Source: Halorubrum sp. JWXQ-INN 858
GTDB taxonomy: Archaea > Halobacteriota > Halobacteria > Halobacteriales > Haloferacaceae
Direction of reading: 5' to 3'
DNA length: 64,000 nucleotides
Assembly: GCF_009806985.1 (NCBI RefSeq)
Contig: NZ_WUAX01000011.1
Coordinates: 186,001-250,000, forward strand
A model generated the notes under the pieces. It made no database searches. It saw only the letters and a list, made by a program, of their open reading frames with translations, and was not told the origin of the DNA. The position numbers and the translations under genes are program-made. This document shows, one piece after another, positions 43,201 through 52,102 of the stretch (positions are counted from its first letter, which is position 1; each line of letters opens with the position of its first letter).

Positions 43201-44980
43201 CAAACAGGTCGCCTCCGGCCGGTTCGGGGTCACCGCCGAGTACCTCGCGAGCGCCGACGAGCTCCAGATCAAGATGGCACAGGGGTCGAAGCCCGGTGAG
43301 GGCGGCCACCTCCCGGGCGAGAAGGTCAACGAGATGATCGCTCACGTCCGCTGTTCGACCCCGGGCGTCGGGCTCATCTCGCCGCCGCCCCAGCACGACA
43401 TCTACTCGATCGAGGACCTCAAGCAGCTCATCTTCGACCTGAAGGCCGCCAACTCGGACGCCGACGTCAACGTGAAGCTCGTCTCGGAGGCCGGGATCGG
43501 CACCATCGCGGCGGGCGTCGCGAAGGCGAACGCCGACGTCGTCCACGTCTCCGGCCACTCCGGCGGGACGGGGGCGTCGCCGAAGACCTCGATCAAGAAC
43601 GCGGGACTCCCCTGGGAGCTCGGGCTCGCCGAGACCAACCAGATGCTCCGAGCGACCGGGCTTCGCGACCGGATCCGCGTCACCGCCGACGGCGGGCTGA
43701 AGACGGGTCGCGACGTCGCCGTCGCCGCCGCTCTCGGCGCGGAGGAGTACGTGTTCGGCACCGCCTCGCTCGTCACCTCCGGCTGCGTGATGGCCCGCCA
43801 GTGTCACGAGAACACCTGTCCGGTCGGGGTTGCGACCCAGCGCGAGGACCTCCGGAAGCGGTTCCCCGGCGAGCCCGAGCACGTGATCAACTACATGACG
43901 TTCATCGCCCAGGAGCTCCGCGAGCTCATGGCCGAGCTGGGCTACACCGACCTCGAGGATCTCATCGGCCGTCCGGGGCTGCTGACCCAGCGCGAGACGG
44001 ATCACGAGAAGGCGAGACACGTCGACCTCTCGGCGGTCATCGCCGAGCCGGCCGGCGAGACGCGGGTGAAGACCCGCGAGCAGGACCACCCGGGGATCGA
44101 CGGGCTGCTCGACTGGGGCCTCATCGACGACGCCGAGCCCGCGCTCGCCGACGGGAGCCCGGTCGCGCTCACCCGCGACATCGACAACGTCGACCGTGCG
44201 GTGGGCGCGGCGCTGTCGAACCGGGTCGTCTCCGAACACGGCGGCGAGGGGCTCCCGGACGACACCGTTACCTGCCGCTTCGACGGCTACGCGGGCCAGA
44301 GCTTCGGCGCGTTCCTCGCGTCGGGGATCACGCTCGAGCTCACGGGCGCGGCCAACGACTACGTCGGCAAGGGCCTCTCCGGCGGGCGGGTCGTTATCGA
44401 CACGCCGGCCGACGCGGGCTACGATCCCGCCGAGAACGTCGTCGCCGGCAACGTCTGTCTGTACGGCGCGACGTCGGGCGAGGCGTACGTCAACGGCGTC
44501 GCCGGCGAGCGGTTCGGCGTCCGGAACTCGGGCGTGAAGGCGGTCGTCGAGGGCGTCGGCGACCACGGCTGTGAGTACATGACCGGCGGCGTCGTCGCCG
44601 TCCTCGGCGAGACCGGGCGCAACTTCGCGGCCGGGATGTCCGGCGGGGTCGCGTACGTGTACGACCCGGACGACCGGATCGACGCGCGGCTCAACCGCGG
44701 AATGGTGTCGCTGTCGACGACGCTCGACGAGCGCGACCGCGCGATGCTCCGCCGGCTGGTCGAGAACCACCGCACGTACACCGACAGCGACCGCGCGGCC
44801 GAGCTGCTCGACGACTGGCCCGCCGCCGTCGAGGACTTCGTCCGCGTGTTCCCCGACGCCTACGCCGCGGTCATCGCCGAGGGAACGGGAACGGACGTAC
44901 GCGAGGACTTGCCGGAGCCGGCCGACGCCGCCGTCGACGCCGCCGTCGACGCCGCCGGGCACGCCCCGAGCGACGACTGA
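40229..44980 (+). CDS. gltB: Glutamate synthase (GOGAT) large subunit, ferredoxin-type
   Basis: A 1583-residue enzyme combining glutamine and 2-oxoglutarate to two glutamates. NCGIGGIVD exposes Cys33 as the N-terminal nucleophile after propeptide cleavage, beginning the glutamine amidotransferase domain (to about 440). The FMN-binding synthase domain spans about 850-1250, with LISPPPQHDIYSIEDL and GLKTGRDVAVAAALGAEE. CVMARQCHENTCPVG supplies the three Cys of the 3Fe-4S cluster. The C-terminal GXGXG beta-helix domain follows (about 1300-1500). No small NADPH subunit is adjacent, which favours ferredoxin as donor. An acidic insert near residue 490-520 comes from a 27-bp repeat. Confidence 0.95.
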   Translation: MTKPRSTTRGPEDSGTAGRDAGLASPDDDRSNCGIGGIVDLDGTPTHGTVTDAVRLLENLEHRGTTGAESNTGDGAGIMVARPDAFFREVVDADLPAEYAVGSLFMPSEPNVQAAIHDVIAETLSVYGLEVLAWRSVPTDNTDLGATALDSEPEIEQLFVAPVEGAGLAARFADDGSVPSDTDPETLGFDRALYAARREIENTVADLDGAGRFYVCSLDRRRVVYKGLLKGSQIADYYPDLTDERFASHVALVHARFSTNTLGAWHLAHPYRNVVHNGEFNTIRGNINWMRARENDLEHPAFGPELETLKPIINDPNQSDTASVDNALELLLQTGRDLPHALRMLVPEAFRDDHLMDEARRDFYDYHASLVEPWDGPALVIGFDGETVAGVLDRNGLRPCRYEVTDDNRLVVGSEVGALPTDAANVTRRGRLQPGEIFVADPERGRIVPDDDVFADLTDEKYGRWVAEHQADLEDLVDADDGTAVGFGDVDGADAAPDVDEADAAPGVDEANAAPGVDDPADQNSESPTVRAHQAAFGYTTDSLNHLVEPMAESGKDPVGSMGDDTPLSVLADVDRPLFSYFKQLFAQVSNPPIDYIREELVTSLESRIGGQRNLLAETPEHAHQIVADSPVLTDAETAALKRLGGGEGDERDDAGFVSETIDATYHHDGSLVDAVARLREDAAAAIEGGADVVVLSDRAIDPDRLAIPSLLATGAVHHHLVRNGLRNRAGLVVESGEPHEVHHLATLVGYGADAVDPYLAYASIADVVAGPDGANETEALAAYRSALEDGLLKTMAKMGISTVESYQGAQIFEAVGLDSRFVGEFFEGTEIRTEGIGIEGIEDDLRARHAMAFGADPQLETIGEYENRSSGVHHGWNPQTVGTLQQAVRGGDYEQYGEFADLVNDQSETLQTLRGLLEFDSDRDPVPIETVEPVEEIVERFSTAPMSLGSLSPEAHENNSIAMNRLGAKSNTGEGGEPPERFGTEKECSVKQVASGRFGVTAEYLASADELQIKMAQGSKPGEGGHLPGEKVNEMIAHVRCSTPGVGLISPPPQHDIYSIEDLKQLIFDLKAANSDADVNVKLVSEAGIGTIAAGVAKANADVVHVSGHSGGTGASPKTSIKNAGLPWELGLAETNQMLRATGLRDRIRVTADGGLKTGRDVAVAAALGAEEYVFGTASLVTSGCVMARQCHENTCPVGVATQREDLRKRFPGEPEHVINYMTFIAQELRELMAELGYTDLEDLIGRPGLLTQRETDHEKARHVDLSAVIAEPAGETRVKTREQDHPGIDGLLDWGLIDDAEPALADGSPVALTRDIDNVDRAVGAALSNRVVSEHGGEGLPDDTVTCRFDGYAGQSFGAFLASGITLELTGAANDYVGKGLSGGRVVIDTPADAGYDPAENVVAGNVCLYGATSGEAYVNGVAGERFGVRNSGVKAVVEGVGDHGCEYMTGGVVAVLGETGRNFAAGMSGGVAYVYDPDDRIDARLNRGMVSLSTTLDERDRAMLRRLVENHRTYTDSDRAAELLDDWPAAVEDFVRVFPDAYAAVIAEGTGTDVREDLPEPADAAVDAAVDAAGHAPSDD
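41696..41776. repeat. 27-bp tandem repeat inside gltB (3 copies)
   Basis: Copies at 41696, 41723 and 41750 encode VDEADAAPG-type nonapeptides. In frame, acidic linker outside the catalytic domains. Confidence 0.9.
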
Positions 44981-45126
44981 CCGAAGCGGGGTGACTCGGG
45001 ACCCGCCGCCGCGGCGGAACCGACTCCCCGACTCGCCGCGACCGACCGATCCGCCGCCGCGGCCGACCGATACGACCCGGCGGACACACCACACGCCTTT
45101 TGCTCGGGCCGTGTGGAGGGACTCAC

Positions 45127-46119
45127 ATGAGCGATACCGCACTCGTCATCGGCGGCACACGGTTCATCGGCCGCCACACCGTCGCGGAGCTGTTGGCGAA
45201 CGGCTACGAGGTCGCGATGTTGAACCGTGGCACGCACGAGAACCCGTTCGCGGACGAGGAACTCGTCACCCACGTCGAGGGCGATCGGACGAACGAAACC
45301 GACCTCCGAACGGCGAAGCTCTCGGTGGACCCGGACGTCGTCATCGACTGCGTCGCGTACCGTCCCGCGGACGTCGACGCCGCGACGGACGTCTTCGCCG
45401 ACGTCGACGGATACGTCTACGTCTCGTCGGGGGCAGCTTACGCCGAGGAGCACGTCCCCAAACGCGAGAACGAGACGCCGCTTCGTCCCTGTACGCCCGC
45501 ACAGGCCGACCGCGACGACGCCGACACCTACGGCAACCGGAAGGCGGGCGGCGACCGTGCCGTCTTCGAGGCCGCCGAGCGGGGCGTCAACGCGATGGCG
45601 GTCCGCCCGTGTATCGTCTACGGGCCGTACGACTACACCGAGCGGCTCGACTACTGGATCGACCGCGTGATCGCACACGACCGCGTCATCGTTCCGGGCG
45701 ACGGACAGAACCTCTGGCACCGCGCGTACGTCGAGGACGTCGCGAGCGCGCTTCGAGTCGTCGCCGAACGCGGTGAGCCCGGCGAGGCGTACAACGTCGG
45801 CGACCGGCGCGCCGTGACGCTGACGGAGACGATCGGGCTCGTCGCCGACGCCGCCGACACCGACTGCGAGGTCGTTCACGCGGGGGCGGACGCGCTCGCC
45901 GCCGGCGGTCTCACGCCGGACGACTTCGTCCTCTATCGGGAGTACCCGCACCTGCTCGACACGTGTAAGCTCGCGGCGCTCGGCTGGGAATCCACGCCCG
46001 TCGACGAAGCGATGGCGCGAACCGTCGAGGAGCACCGTGCCGCCGACCGCGACGGCGACGAGTGGGACCCCGGCCGCGAGAAGGAAGAGAGCGTCCTCGG
46101 CGTCAAGGAGACGTTATAA
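45127..46119 (+). CDS. NAD-dependent epimerase/dehydratase family protein
   Basis: A 330-residue extended SDR protein. LVIGGTRFIGRHTVAELLANG is the NAD-binding motif. YVSSGAAYAE supplies the catalytic Ser region and YGNRKAGGD gives the YxxxK pair. Late motifs VYGPYDYTERLDYWIDR and AYVEDVASALRVVAERG are typical of nucleotide-sugar epimerases and related reductases, but substrate cannot be deduced. CCTTTTGC lies about 32 nt before the ATG. Its stop codon shares the hexamer TTATAA with the convergent gene. Confidence 0.87.
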   Translation: MSDTALVIGGTRFIGRHTVAELLANGYEVAMLNRGTHENPFADEELVTHVEGDRTNETDLRTAKLSVDPDVVIDCVAYRPADVDAATDVFADVDGYVYVSSGAAYAEEHVPKRENETPLRPCTPAQADRDDADTYGNRKAGGDRAVFEAAERGVNAMAVRPCIVYGPYDYTERLDYWIDRVIAHDRVIVPGDGQNLWHRAYVEDVASALRVVAERGEPGEAYNVGDRRAVTLTETIGLVADAADTDCEVVHAGADALAAGGLTPDDFVLYREYPHLLDTCKLAALGWESTPVDEAMARTVEEHRAADRDGDEWDPGREKEESVLGVKETL

Positions 46120-46866
46120 GTACGCCGCGTCCCAGCGCGTCGGTCGGCGGCGGTTCTCACACGTCTGGCACTCGATGCGGTCCATCGTGTCGACCGCGAC
46201 GCGGAGGCTCTCACAGGCCCCACAGAGGTAGCCGTAGCGTTCGGTGTGCTCCTCGTCGGAGTAGACCGCATAAAAGGGCGCGTCGGAGCCACGGTCGCTC
46301 TCCTCGAAGGCGATGTACACCGTCTCGCCGTCCTCCGTCTCGTACGACTCCCTCCTCGTTGCCTCCGCCGTGCTCAGTCGCTTTCGGTACCGCCGTTCGA
46401 CGAACGTCTCGCGACCGATGTCGACCGTGTGCTCGCCGGCGAGCTCGTACCCTTCGCTCTCGTAAAAGCCCGTCCCGTCCGCGTTCTCGGCGAGGACGCG
46501 CCCTTCGATGCTGGCGACGTCGGCCTCCCGAAGCCGGATTTCGACCCACTCGAGCAGGCGAGAGCCGAGCCCCCGACCGCGATAGTCGGGGTGGACGTGC
46601 AGCCAGTCGATCTCGCCGACCCGTTCGCGGCGGCGTTGGACGTAGCTCTCGGCGAAGCCGGCGACCGCGCCGTCCGCGACGGCGACCGGAAACACGGTGT
46701 CCGGGTCGACGATGTCGTCGCCGAGCTCGTCCGCGTCGTACCACCGTTCAACGACGTCGTCCAACAACGGTTCGTCCAGCGCGTGGCCGTACGAGGACGA
46801 CAACGAGGCGCGTGCGACGGAGCGTACCTCGTCGATGTCCTCCGGCGTCGCGGCTCGGAGCTCCAT
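46114..46866 (-). CDS. GNAT acetyltransferase fused to a zinc-ribbon-like domain
   Basis: A 250-residue two-domain protein. Residues 1-155 are a GNAT N-acetyltransferase with the acetyl-CoA-binding motif VHPDYRGRGLGSRLLEW and GFYESEGYELAGEH. Residues 175-250 form a C-terminal domain with ESYETEDGETVYIAFE and two Cys pairs (CGAC and CQTC) that would bind zinc; this resembles the haloarchaeal DUF5816-type domain. The acceptor is unknown. It overlaps the epimerase gene by 6 bp at the stop codons. Confidence 0.85.
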   Translation of the reverse strand: MELRAATPEDIDEVRSVARASLSSSYGHALDEPLLDDVVERWYDADELGDDIVDPDTVFPVAVADGAVAGFAESYVQRRRERVGEIDWLHVHPDYRGRGLGSRLLEWVEIRLREADVASIEGRVLAENADGTGFYESEGYELAGEHTVDIGRETFVERRYRKRLSTAEATRRESYETEDGETVYIAFEESDRGSDAPFYAVYSDEEHTERYGYLCGACESLRVAVDTMDRIECQTCENRRRPTRWDAAYL

Positions 46867-46997
46867 ATGGAACGTATCCGTGTCCGACTACTAAAAGCTG
46901 CAGTCGGATAGTGACCAGCGAGTCGGCAGATGCCTGCCGTGGCGGTGACCGACGGTTGAGACGGACCGTCGACGGGACAGGGAAACGGTTCGTGACG

Positions 46998-47085
46998 GAG
47001 GAGGAAGAACGGGTGGGATAGAGGAGGAAGAACAGGCGGGGCGGAGGGGGAAGAACGGGTGGGGCGGAGGAGGCTGAACGGTCTG
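46998..47085. repeat. 23-bp tandem repeat (4 imperfect copies) in a 330-bp gene-free region
   Basis: Units begin at 46998, 47021, 47044 and 47067 (GAGGAGGAAGAACGGGTGGG-type). The whole interval 46867-47196 contains no credible gene; the rest is purine-rich and unremarkable. Confidence 0.9.
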
Positions 47086-47196
47086 CACGAGCGGGACGGT
47101 CGAGACGGAAGGAGACGGTCACAGAACGACGACCGCCGTCGATGGGGTGTCGGTCGAACCAGTCGTCGTCGGTGCGTTACGTCGGGCGGCGGGACA

Positions 47197-47469
47197 CTAC
47201 GTAATGGAGTACGTCGCGGCCGCCATCAGCAGCATCGCCAGTCCGAGCGCGAGCAGCATCAGGTACGTGAGCGACTTGTTCTCCCAGCGGAGGTGCTGGA
47301 AGTAGCCGACGATGAGGACGGACTTGATCGCGGCGGCCACCATCGTGCCGGCGAACGCCTGGCCGTACGTGAAGTACTCGGGGAACTCGAAGAAGACGAA
47401 CTTCGAGAACGCCAGGACGAGTAGAGCGACGTAAATCGCCGTATAGAGTTTCACGGAGTCGGACGCCAT
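47197..47469 (-). CDS. Cytochrome c oxidase subunit IV-family protein
   Basis: A 90-residue protein with three hydrophobic segments (about 9-25, 38-56 and 67-88). YVALLVLAFSKFVFFEFP, AAAIKSVLIVGYFQHLRWENKS and the LGLAMLLMAAATYS helix match the prokaryotic COX4/CoxD-like pattern, including the conserved MHL/QHL turn. It is a small membrane subunit of the heme-copper oxidase encoded 1.2 kb downstream. It lies on the same strand as the oxidase genes but is separated by a zinc-ribbon gene on the other strand. Confidence 0.85.
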   Translation of the reverse strand: MASDSVKLYTAIYVALLVLAFSKFVFFEFPEYFTYGQAFAGTMVAAAIKSVLIVGYFQHLRWENKSLTYLMLLALGLAMLLMAAATYSIT

Positions 47470-47504
47470 TATTCAGTTGAGTCTTGGCTCGCGGGCTTAA
47501 AGAA

Positions 47505-47663
47505 TTAACCATCCGAGCGCGGCCCGTCGCCGCGCCAGCGCTTCCACAGGAAGTATGCGACGACGAACCCGCCGGTCCAGAACGCGACGCCGAGCAGCGC
47601 GTACCACAGCCCGTAGAGGAGCTGGCCCGTCGGAAACCCGAGGGTCATGACCGCAGTCATCAT
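47505..47663 (-). CDS. 52-residue single-helix membrane protein near the oxidase genes
   Basis: Starts MMTAVMTLGFPTGQLLYGLW and has one long hydrophobic segment followed by FLWKRWRGDGPR. TTTATG on the minus strand lies 25-30 nt before the first ATG, indicating a leaderless transcript. It sits 35 bp upstream of the subunit IV-like gene. Three adjacent ATG codons (47663, 47660 and 47648) could start it. Likely a tiny oxidase-associated subunit (inference). Confidence 0.68.
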   Translation of the reverse strand: MMTAVMTLGFPTGQLLYGLWYALLGVAFWTGGFVVAYFLWKRWRGDGPRSDG

Positions 47664-47725
47664 ACGCGTGTTCGGCGCGTCAACGGCATAAACGCTCCGA
47701 GCGCTACCGGCGGCAGTGACCCGAC

Positions 47726-47777
47726 GGTGGTACGGGACGGATGGTGGCACGGGGCAGGCGGTGGTACGGGACGGATG
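47726..47777. repeat. 18-bp direct repeat, period 34
   Basis: GGTGGTACGGGACGGATG occurs at 47726-47743 and 47760-47777 in the gap between divergent genes. Confidence 0.85.
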
Positions 47778-47909
47778 ATAACACGGGACGGGTGAACAAG
47801 CGAGCGATGACAGACGAGGAGCGAGGGGCGGGCGAGCGGTGGCGCGTAACCGACGCCTCGCCCCGCCGGAGTCCCAACACTCATTACTGCCGTACCGAAC
47901 CACCGTAGC

Positions 47910-48380
47910 ATGAGCGAGACGAGCCGCAAGCGGCCGTGGTTGGCCGTGGTGTTGGCGCTACTGGTCACCGGGCTCGGACACGCGTATCTCCGGCGGTGGG
48001 GGCGGGCGTTCGGGTGGTTCCTCGCGGTCACGGCGGTTGGGATCCTGTTCGTCCCCGAAGCCGCCATCGAACAGCTGTACGCCGGCACAGGGGTCCCGAT
48101 CGGCGACCTCTTCCCGGTGTTCGCCGTCATCGCCGCCAGCGTGATCGACGCCTACGTCGTCGCCGTCCGTCACAACCGCGACCTCGAGTCGGCGTCCGTC
48201 GGCGTCGCCGGCACCGATCGGGTCGCCCCCGAAGGCGACGCGAGCGCGCCGGCGGGAGCGGCGGTCCCGCCCGAGGCGCCGCGGGTCGTCGAGTGCCCCC
48301 ACTGCGGCCGGGAAGTCGACGCTGAGCTCGACTTCTGTCACTGGTGCACCGAGGACCTCCCGAAGCCGGACGGGAACTGA
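47910..48380 (+). CDS. Membrane protein with C-terminal zinc ribbon
   Basis: A 156-residue protein. Helices at about residues 10-27, 32-52 and 65-85 (WLAVVLALLVTGLGHAYLRR, FLAVTAVGILFVP) and a C-terminal zinc ribbon CPHCGREVDAELDFCHWC with four Cys. The GLGHAYLRRWGRAFGW segment resembles the TM2-like and zinc-ribbon membrane family of haloarchaea. Function unknown. It is divergent from the small oxidase-side genes. Confidence 0.75.
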   Translation: MSETSRKRPWLAVVLALLVTGLGHAYLRRWGRAFGWFLAVTAVGILFVPEAAIEQLYAGTGVPIGDLFPVFAVIAASVIDAYVVAVRHNRDLESASVGVAGTDRVAPEGDASAPAGAAVPPEAPRVVECPHCGREVDAELDFCHWCTEDLPKPDGN

Positions 48381-48610
48381 CTCGCCGACAAGCGTCGATC
48401 CGACTCCGGGCGGGGCGTTCTGTTCGTACGTCCGATGCCAAGAGCGTCGCTGCCGTTTTCACGACACCAGTTCCGTTCCTTCCATGAGACCCGCGTTCGG
48501 AACGCGAGCTTCCGACGGTTGGTTCCTCCCGTCGCGAGCGAGACGAATCGGACTCGCGACGAGGGGGCGAAGAGAACCGAATCGAAAGGAGTCGAACCGA
48601 AGCACACCGA

Positions 48611-48660
48611 ACCGAAAAGAACCGAAAAGAACCGAAAAGAACCGAAAAGAACCGAAAAGA
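48611..48660 (-). terminator. 10-bp repeat array (5 identical copies), probable terminator of the oxidase operon
   Basis: ACCGAAAAGA is repeated five times without change on the plus strand; on the transcribed minus strand this reads TTCTTTTCGG, giving five T4-containing tracts at exactly one helical turn, 28-78 nt beyond the oxidase stop codon. T-rich runs stop archaeal RNA polymerase. The rest of the 308-bp gap (48381-48688) shows no gene. Confidence 0.6.
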
Positions 48661-48688
48661 ACCGAACCGCCCGGGGTCCCGCACCCCC

Positions 48689-51190
48689 TCAGAAGAGGTA
48701 GAACAGCGGGAAGAGGAACACCCAGACGATGTCGACGAAGTGCCAGTAGAGGCCGAAGTACTCGACCGGCCGGCCGTCCTCCATGTATGCGCCCCGGTAG
48801 GCGCGAACGAACAGGAACATGGCGATGAGCAGCCCGCCGATGACGTGGACCGCGTGGAGCCCCGTCGTCACGAAGTAGACGCTGGCCTGGATCGCCGAGT
48901 AGCCCTCGGGCACCGTCGCTAGGTAGACCCCGTCGACGTAGATCTTCTCCCACCACTCCCAAGCCTTCACGGCCAGGAAGGTGAACCCGAGCAGCATCGT
49001 CGCTCCGATGGACGCGAGCAGCCCCGTCCGGTGCTGACGGTGGGCGGCAACGAGCGCCAGGATCACCGTGAACGACGAGGTGAGCAGCACGAACGTGTTT
49101 ATCAGGCCGGGCAGCGACGCCGGGATCGGCTCCCACGACATCCAGCCGGCGTTCCAGCGGATGAACACGGCCGCGGAGATGAACGCGCCGAAGACGATCA
49201 CGTCGGACGCGAGGAAGAACCACATCCCCAGCTTCACCTTCTCGACGCCCTCGAAGGGCCACCGCTCACCGAACTCGCTGGGCGGCGCGTAGAAGTCCTC
49301 AGCGCCCCACTTCCACCCGGCCCAGATCAGTCCCAACAGACCGAGAACCGTGAGCGTCGGGTACACCGGATTGAGGACCTCGACCGAGAACTGCGAGACG
49401 CTGTCGCCGAAGTGGAACTCGGTCGAGTTGTTGAACCCGGAGAGGCCCAGGAGCATGATACCCGTCGCGAGCGACAACAGTATCGGCCAGATGCTGGCGT
49501 GGCTCGGGTGTTTGTCCCAGTACGGGTAGTTCCGGATGTGCTCGGAGTGGCTGTCGCCGCCGTCAGTGACCGCGTTGCCGTCCTCGTCGGCCTTCACCGC
49601 GGGGCCGCCGTCCGGAACGTAGTCCTTCACGAACTCGAGTTTGCCGGAGGCGTACGACGGCCGGTTCGGCCAGTTCTCGAGCGGCGGCGGCGACGAGATC
49701 GCCCACTCGGCGGTTCGCGAGTAGTCCCACGGGTTGTCGCCGGCGTCGGGGCCGGAGACGTACGACTTCGCGAAGTTGTAGAACATGATGAAGAACGACG
49801 CCCCCAGGAGGAACGCGCCGATCGTCCCGGCCTGGTGCATGCCCTGGAACGCGGGGTTGTACTCGTAGACGCGGCGCGGGGTCTCCCACGCGAGGAACAT
49901 CGAGAAGTACACCGCGTTGAAGCCGATGAAGAACACGACGAAGTGGACCTTTCCGAGGAACTCGTCGTACATCTTCCCCGTCATCTTCGGGAACCAGTAG
50001 TACGCTCCGCCGAACAGCGCGGTCGCACCGCCGAACATCACGTAGTGGAAGTGTGCGACGACCCAGTAGGTGCCGCGGAACTCGTAGTCGAGGACGATGG
50101 CGCCGAGGAAGACGCCCGTGATGCCCCCGAGGATGAACAGCAGGAGCGCGCCGAACGCGAAGAGGAACGGCGTCGTGAACTGGATCCGCCCCTTGATCAG
50201 CGTGTAGATCAGCGCGAAGACGAGGAGGTCGAACGGCAGCGAGATCCCGATCGTCGTCGCCATCATCAGCGTCTTGATCTCGAGGTTGATCGTCGTCAGG
50301 AACATGTGGTGCATCCACACGAGGAACGACTGCACCGAGATCAGACAGATCGAGATGATCACCCACTTCCGACCGACGAGCCGCCGGCCGGAGAAGGTCT
50401 GGAACAGCTCCAACATCACCCCGAGCGCCGGGAAGAACACGATGTACACCTCTGGGTGGCCGAAGAACCAGAACAGGTGCCCCCACAGCAGCGACCCCCC
50501 CTCCGTCGCGGAGAAGTAGACGCTGCCGAGCACGCGGTCGGACGCGAGGATGAGGCCGACGGCGAGCAGCGCCGCGAACGCGAACAGCATCATCCAGACG
50601 GTCGCGAGGATGGACCACGTGAACATCGGCATGTCCATCAGGCCCATCCCTTCGGCCCGGGAGTGGTGTATCGACGTGAGGAAGTTCACCGTCGACGCGG
50701 TGACGCCGACGACGAACATGAACAGCGCGAGGACGGCCCCGGTCGACCCGATACTCGGCGTGTACATCGGGACGTTCAGCGGGGCGTACATCGTCCAGCC
50801 CGCGTCGAGCGTCCCACCCTGGAAGAAGCTGATCCCGAGCAGCACGCCCGAGAAGAGGTACATCCAGTACGAGAGCGCGTTCAGCCGCGGGAACGCGAGG
50901 TCGTCGGCCCCGATCTGCAGGGGGACGAAGTAGTTCGCGAAGCCGAACGCGAACGGCGAGAGGAACCAGAACACCATTATCAGCCCGTGGGCGGTCACGG
51001 CCTCGTTGTACGCGAGCCCGGACATGACCTGGTTCGCGGGGTCCCACAGCTGTAAGCGGATCAGCAGCGCGAGCACGCCGCCGAACAGCAGGAAGAACAG
51101 CGCGGTGATCGTGTAGAGGATCCCGATGTCCTTGTGGTTGGTCGTGACGAGCCAGCGGCGGACCGAGGTCGTCGGCGGGAGGTCAGCCAT
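48689..51190 (-). CDS. Heme-copper oxidase, fused subunits I and III
   Basis: An 833-residue fusion. Residues 1-560 are subunit I: heme His68, CuB ligands His245 and Tyr249 in HPEVY, His294/His295, and His380/His382 in [12 protein letters not shown]. Residues 600-833 are subunit III with seven helices ([39 protein letters not shown]). The fusion is found in haloarchaeal oxidases. Glu in GHPEVY preserves the D-channel end, but where A1 oxidases carry the K-channel Lys (PTGxK) this protein reads SLPFDLL with Leu323. It forms the proton-pumping terminal oxidase with the gene next to it. Confidence 0.96.
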   Translation of the reverse strand: MADLPPTTSVRRWLVTTNHKDIGILYTITALFFLLFGGVLALLIRLQLWDPANQVMSGLAYNEAVTAHGLIMVFWFLSPFAFGFANYFVPLQIGADDLAFPRLNALSYWMYLFSGVLLGISFFQGGTLDAGWTMYAPLNVPMYTPSIGSTGAVLALFMFVVGVTASTVNFLTSIHHSRAEGMGLMDMPMFTWSILATVWMMLFAFAALLAVGLILASDRVLGSVYFSATEGGSLLWGHLFWFFGHPEVYIVFFPALGVMLELFQTFSGRRLVGRKWVIISICLISVQSFLVWMHHMFLTTINLEIKTLMMATTIGISLPFDLLVFALIYTLIKGRIQFTTPFLFAFGALLLFILGGITGVFLGAIVLDYEFRGTYWVVAHFHYVMFGGATALFGGAYYWFPKMTGKMYDEFLGKVHFVVFFIGFNAVYFSMFLAWETPRRVYEYNPAFQGMHQAGTIGAFLLGASFFIMFYNFAKSYVSGPDAGDNPWDYSRTAEWAISSPPPLENWPNRPSYASGKLEFVKDYVPDGGPAVKADEDGNAVTDGGDSHSEHIRNYPYWDKHPSHASIWPILLSLATGIMLLGLSGFNNSTEFHFGDSVSQFSVEVLNPVYPTLTVLGLLGLIWAGWKWGAEDFYAPPSEFGERWPFEGVEKVKLGMWFFLASDVIVFGAFISAAVFIRWNAGWMSWEPIPASLPGLINTFVLLTSSFTVILALVAAHRQHRTGLLASIGATMLLGFTFLAVKAWEWWEKIYVDGVYLATVPEGYSAIQASVYFVTTGLHAVHVIGGLLIAMFLFVRAYRGAYMEDGRPVEYFGLYWHFVDIVWVFLFPLFYLF

Positions 51191-51192
51191 TG

Positions 51193-51966
51193 TCAGTCAC
51201 CACCCTCGTCACCGTTCCCGTCGTCGTTGTCGGTGTCATTGTCGTCGTCTTCGTCATCCGTTTGGGTCCCCTCGTACCACTCCTCCCACTCGTCCTGTGG
51301 GAGGACCGTGATCTGCCCGTCCATCGCCGAGTGCCCGGAGCCACAGAGCTCGAAGCATTCGACGAGGAACGTCGCCTCGCCGCCCTGGGCTTCGACCTCC
51401 TCGGAGGAGACGGAGAACCACGTATGGGCGGTTTCACCCGGGATAGAGTCGGCTTTGAAGCGTAACTCTGATGAACCGAAGTTATGCCAGACGTCCCGTG
51501 ATGTCACCGCGAGGTCGATCCGGGCGTCGGCGGGCACGACGAGCTCGTTCGTTTCCGTGTGTCCGTTCGGGTAGAGGTAGTCCCAGCCGAACTGGTACCC
51601 TTCGACGACGATCTCGATGTCGCCCTCGCCGTCGGTGTCCGGTCCCTCCTCGACGTAGAGGAGGAGCCCGTACGCGTAGACGACGAGGCTGATGACGACG
51701 ATCGCGCTCAGCCCGAACGAGAGGAAGAGCTTCTTGGCTTTCGGGCCGCCCTGTCCGGTCGGCAGTTCGCCCACAACGGGTGCATCGAAGTCGTCCTTCG
51801 GCTCGCCACCGTCGTCGCGGTACTTGTACGCGTTCCACAGCGTGTATGCAACCACGACGACGCCGACGAGCGTGCCGAGCGCGAGGAAGACGAAGAAGAT
51901 CTCGTCGAAGACCTCCGCCTGCGCGCGCCAGCCACTCCCCTGTTGCAGGATAAGTGAGTCTATCAT
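51193..51966 (-). CDS. Cytochrome c oxidase subunit II
   Basis: A 257-residue subunit with two membrane helices (about 24-45 and 83-103) and an external cupredoxin domain. [12 protein letters not shown] holds the CuA ligands Cys, Cys, His and Met, with His in VWHNFGSS and Trp/Glu in the conserved positions. ATG 51964-51966 is chosen; 14 upstream in-frame codons are dropped. It precedes the fused I+III gene by 2 bp, so the two are one operon. An acidic C-terminal tail of 18 residues follows the cupredoxin. Confidence 0.95.
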   Translation of the reverse strand: MIDSLILQQGSGWRAQAEVFDEIFFVFLALGTLVGVVVVAYTLWNAYKYRDDGGEPKDDFDAPVVGELPTGQGGPKAKKLFLSFGLSAIVVISLVVYAYGLLLYVEEGPDTDGEGDIEIVVEGYQFGWDYLYPNGHTETNELVVPADARIDLAVTSRDVWHNFGSSELRFKADSIPGETAHTWFSVSSEEVEAQGGEATFLVECFELCGSGHSAMDGQITVLPQDEWEEWYEGTQTDDEDDDNDTDNDDGNGDEGGD

Positions 51967-52102
51967 GTTTGTCGCTCTGCTCTTGTGTTCCCCTTGGCGA
52001 TGGCGCACTTAGCTCTTTTGTAGCGCGCCCGGATCCGATTCCCGTGGCCATATACGAAGGCTATTTGTACACACGACGAAACCCACCACTAACGAGGAAA
52101 CT

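Noticed and set aside
48611..48660. Telomere-like 10-bp repeat
   Set aside because: Only five units, internal to the chromosome and immediately after an operon end; a terminator or simple expansion explains it better.
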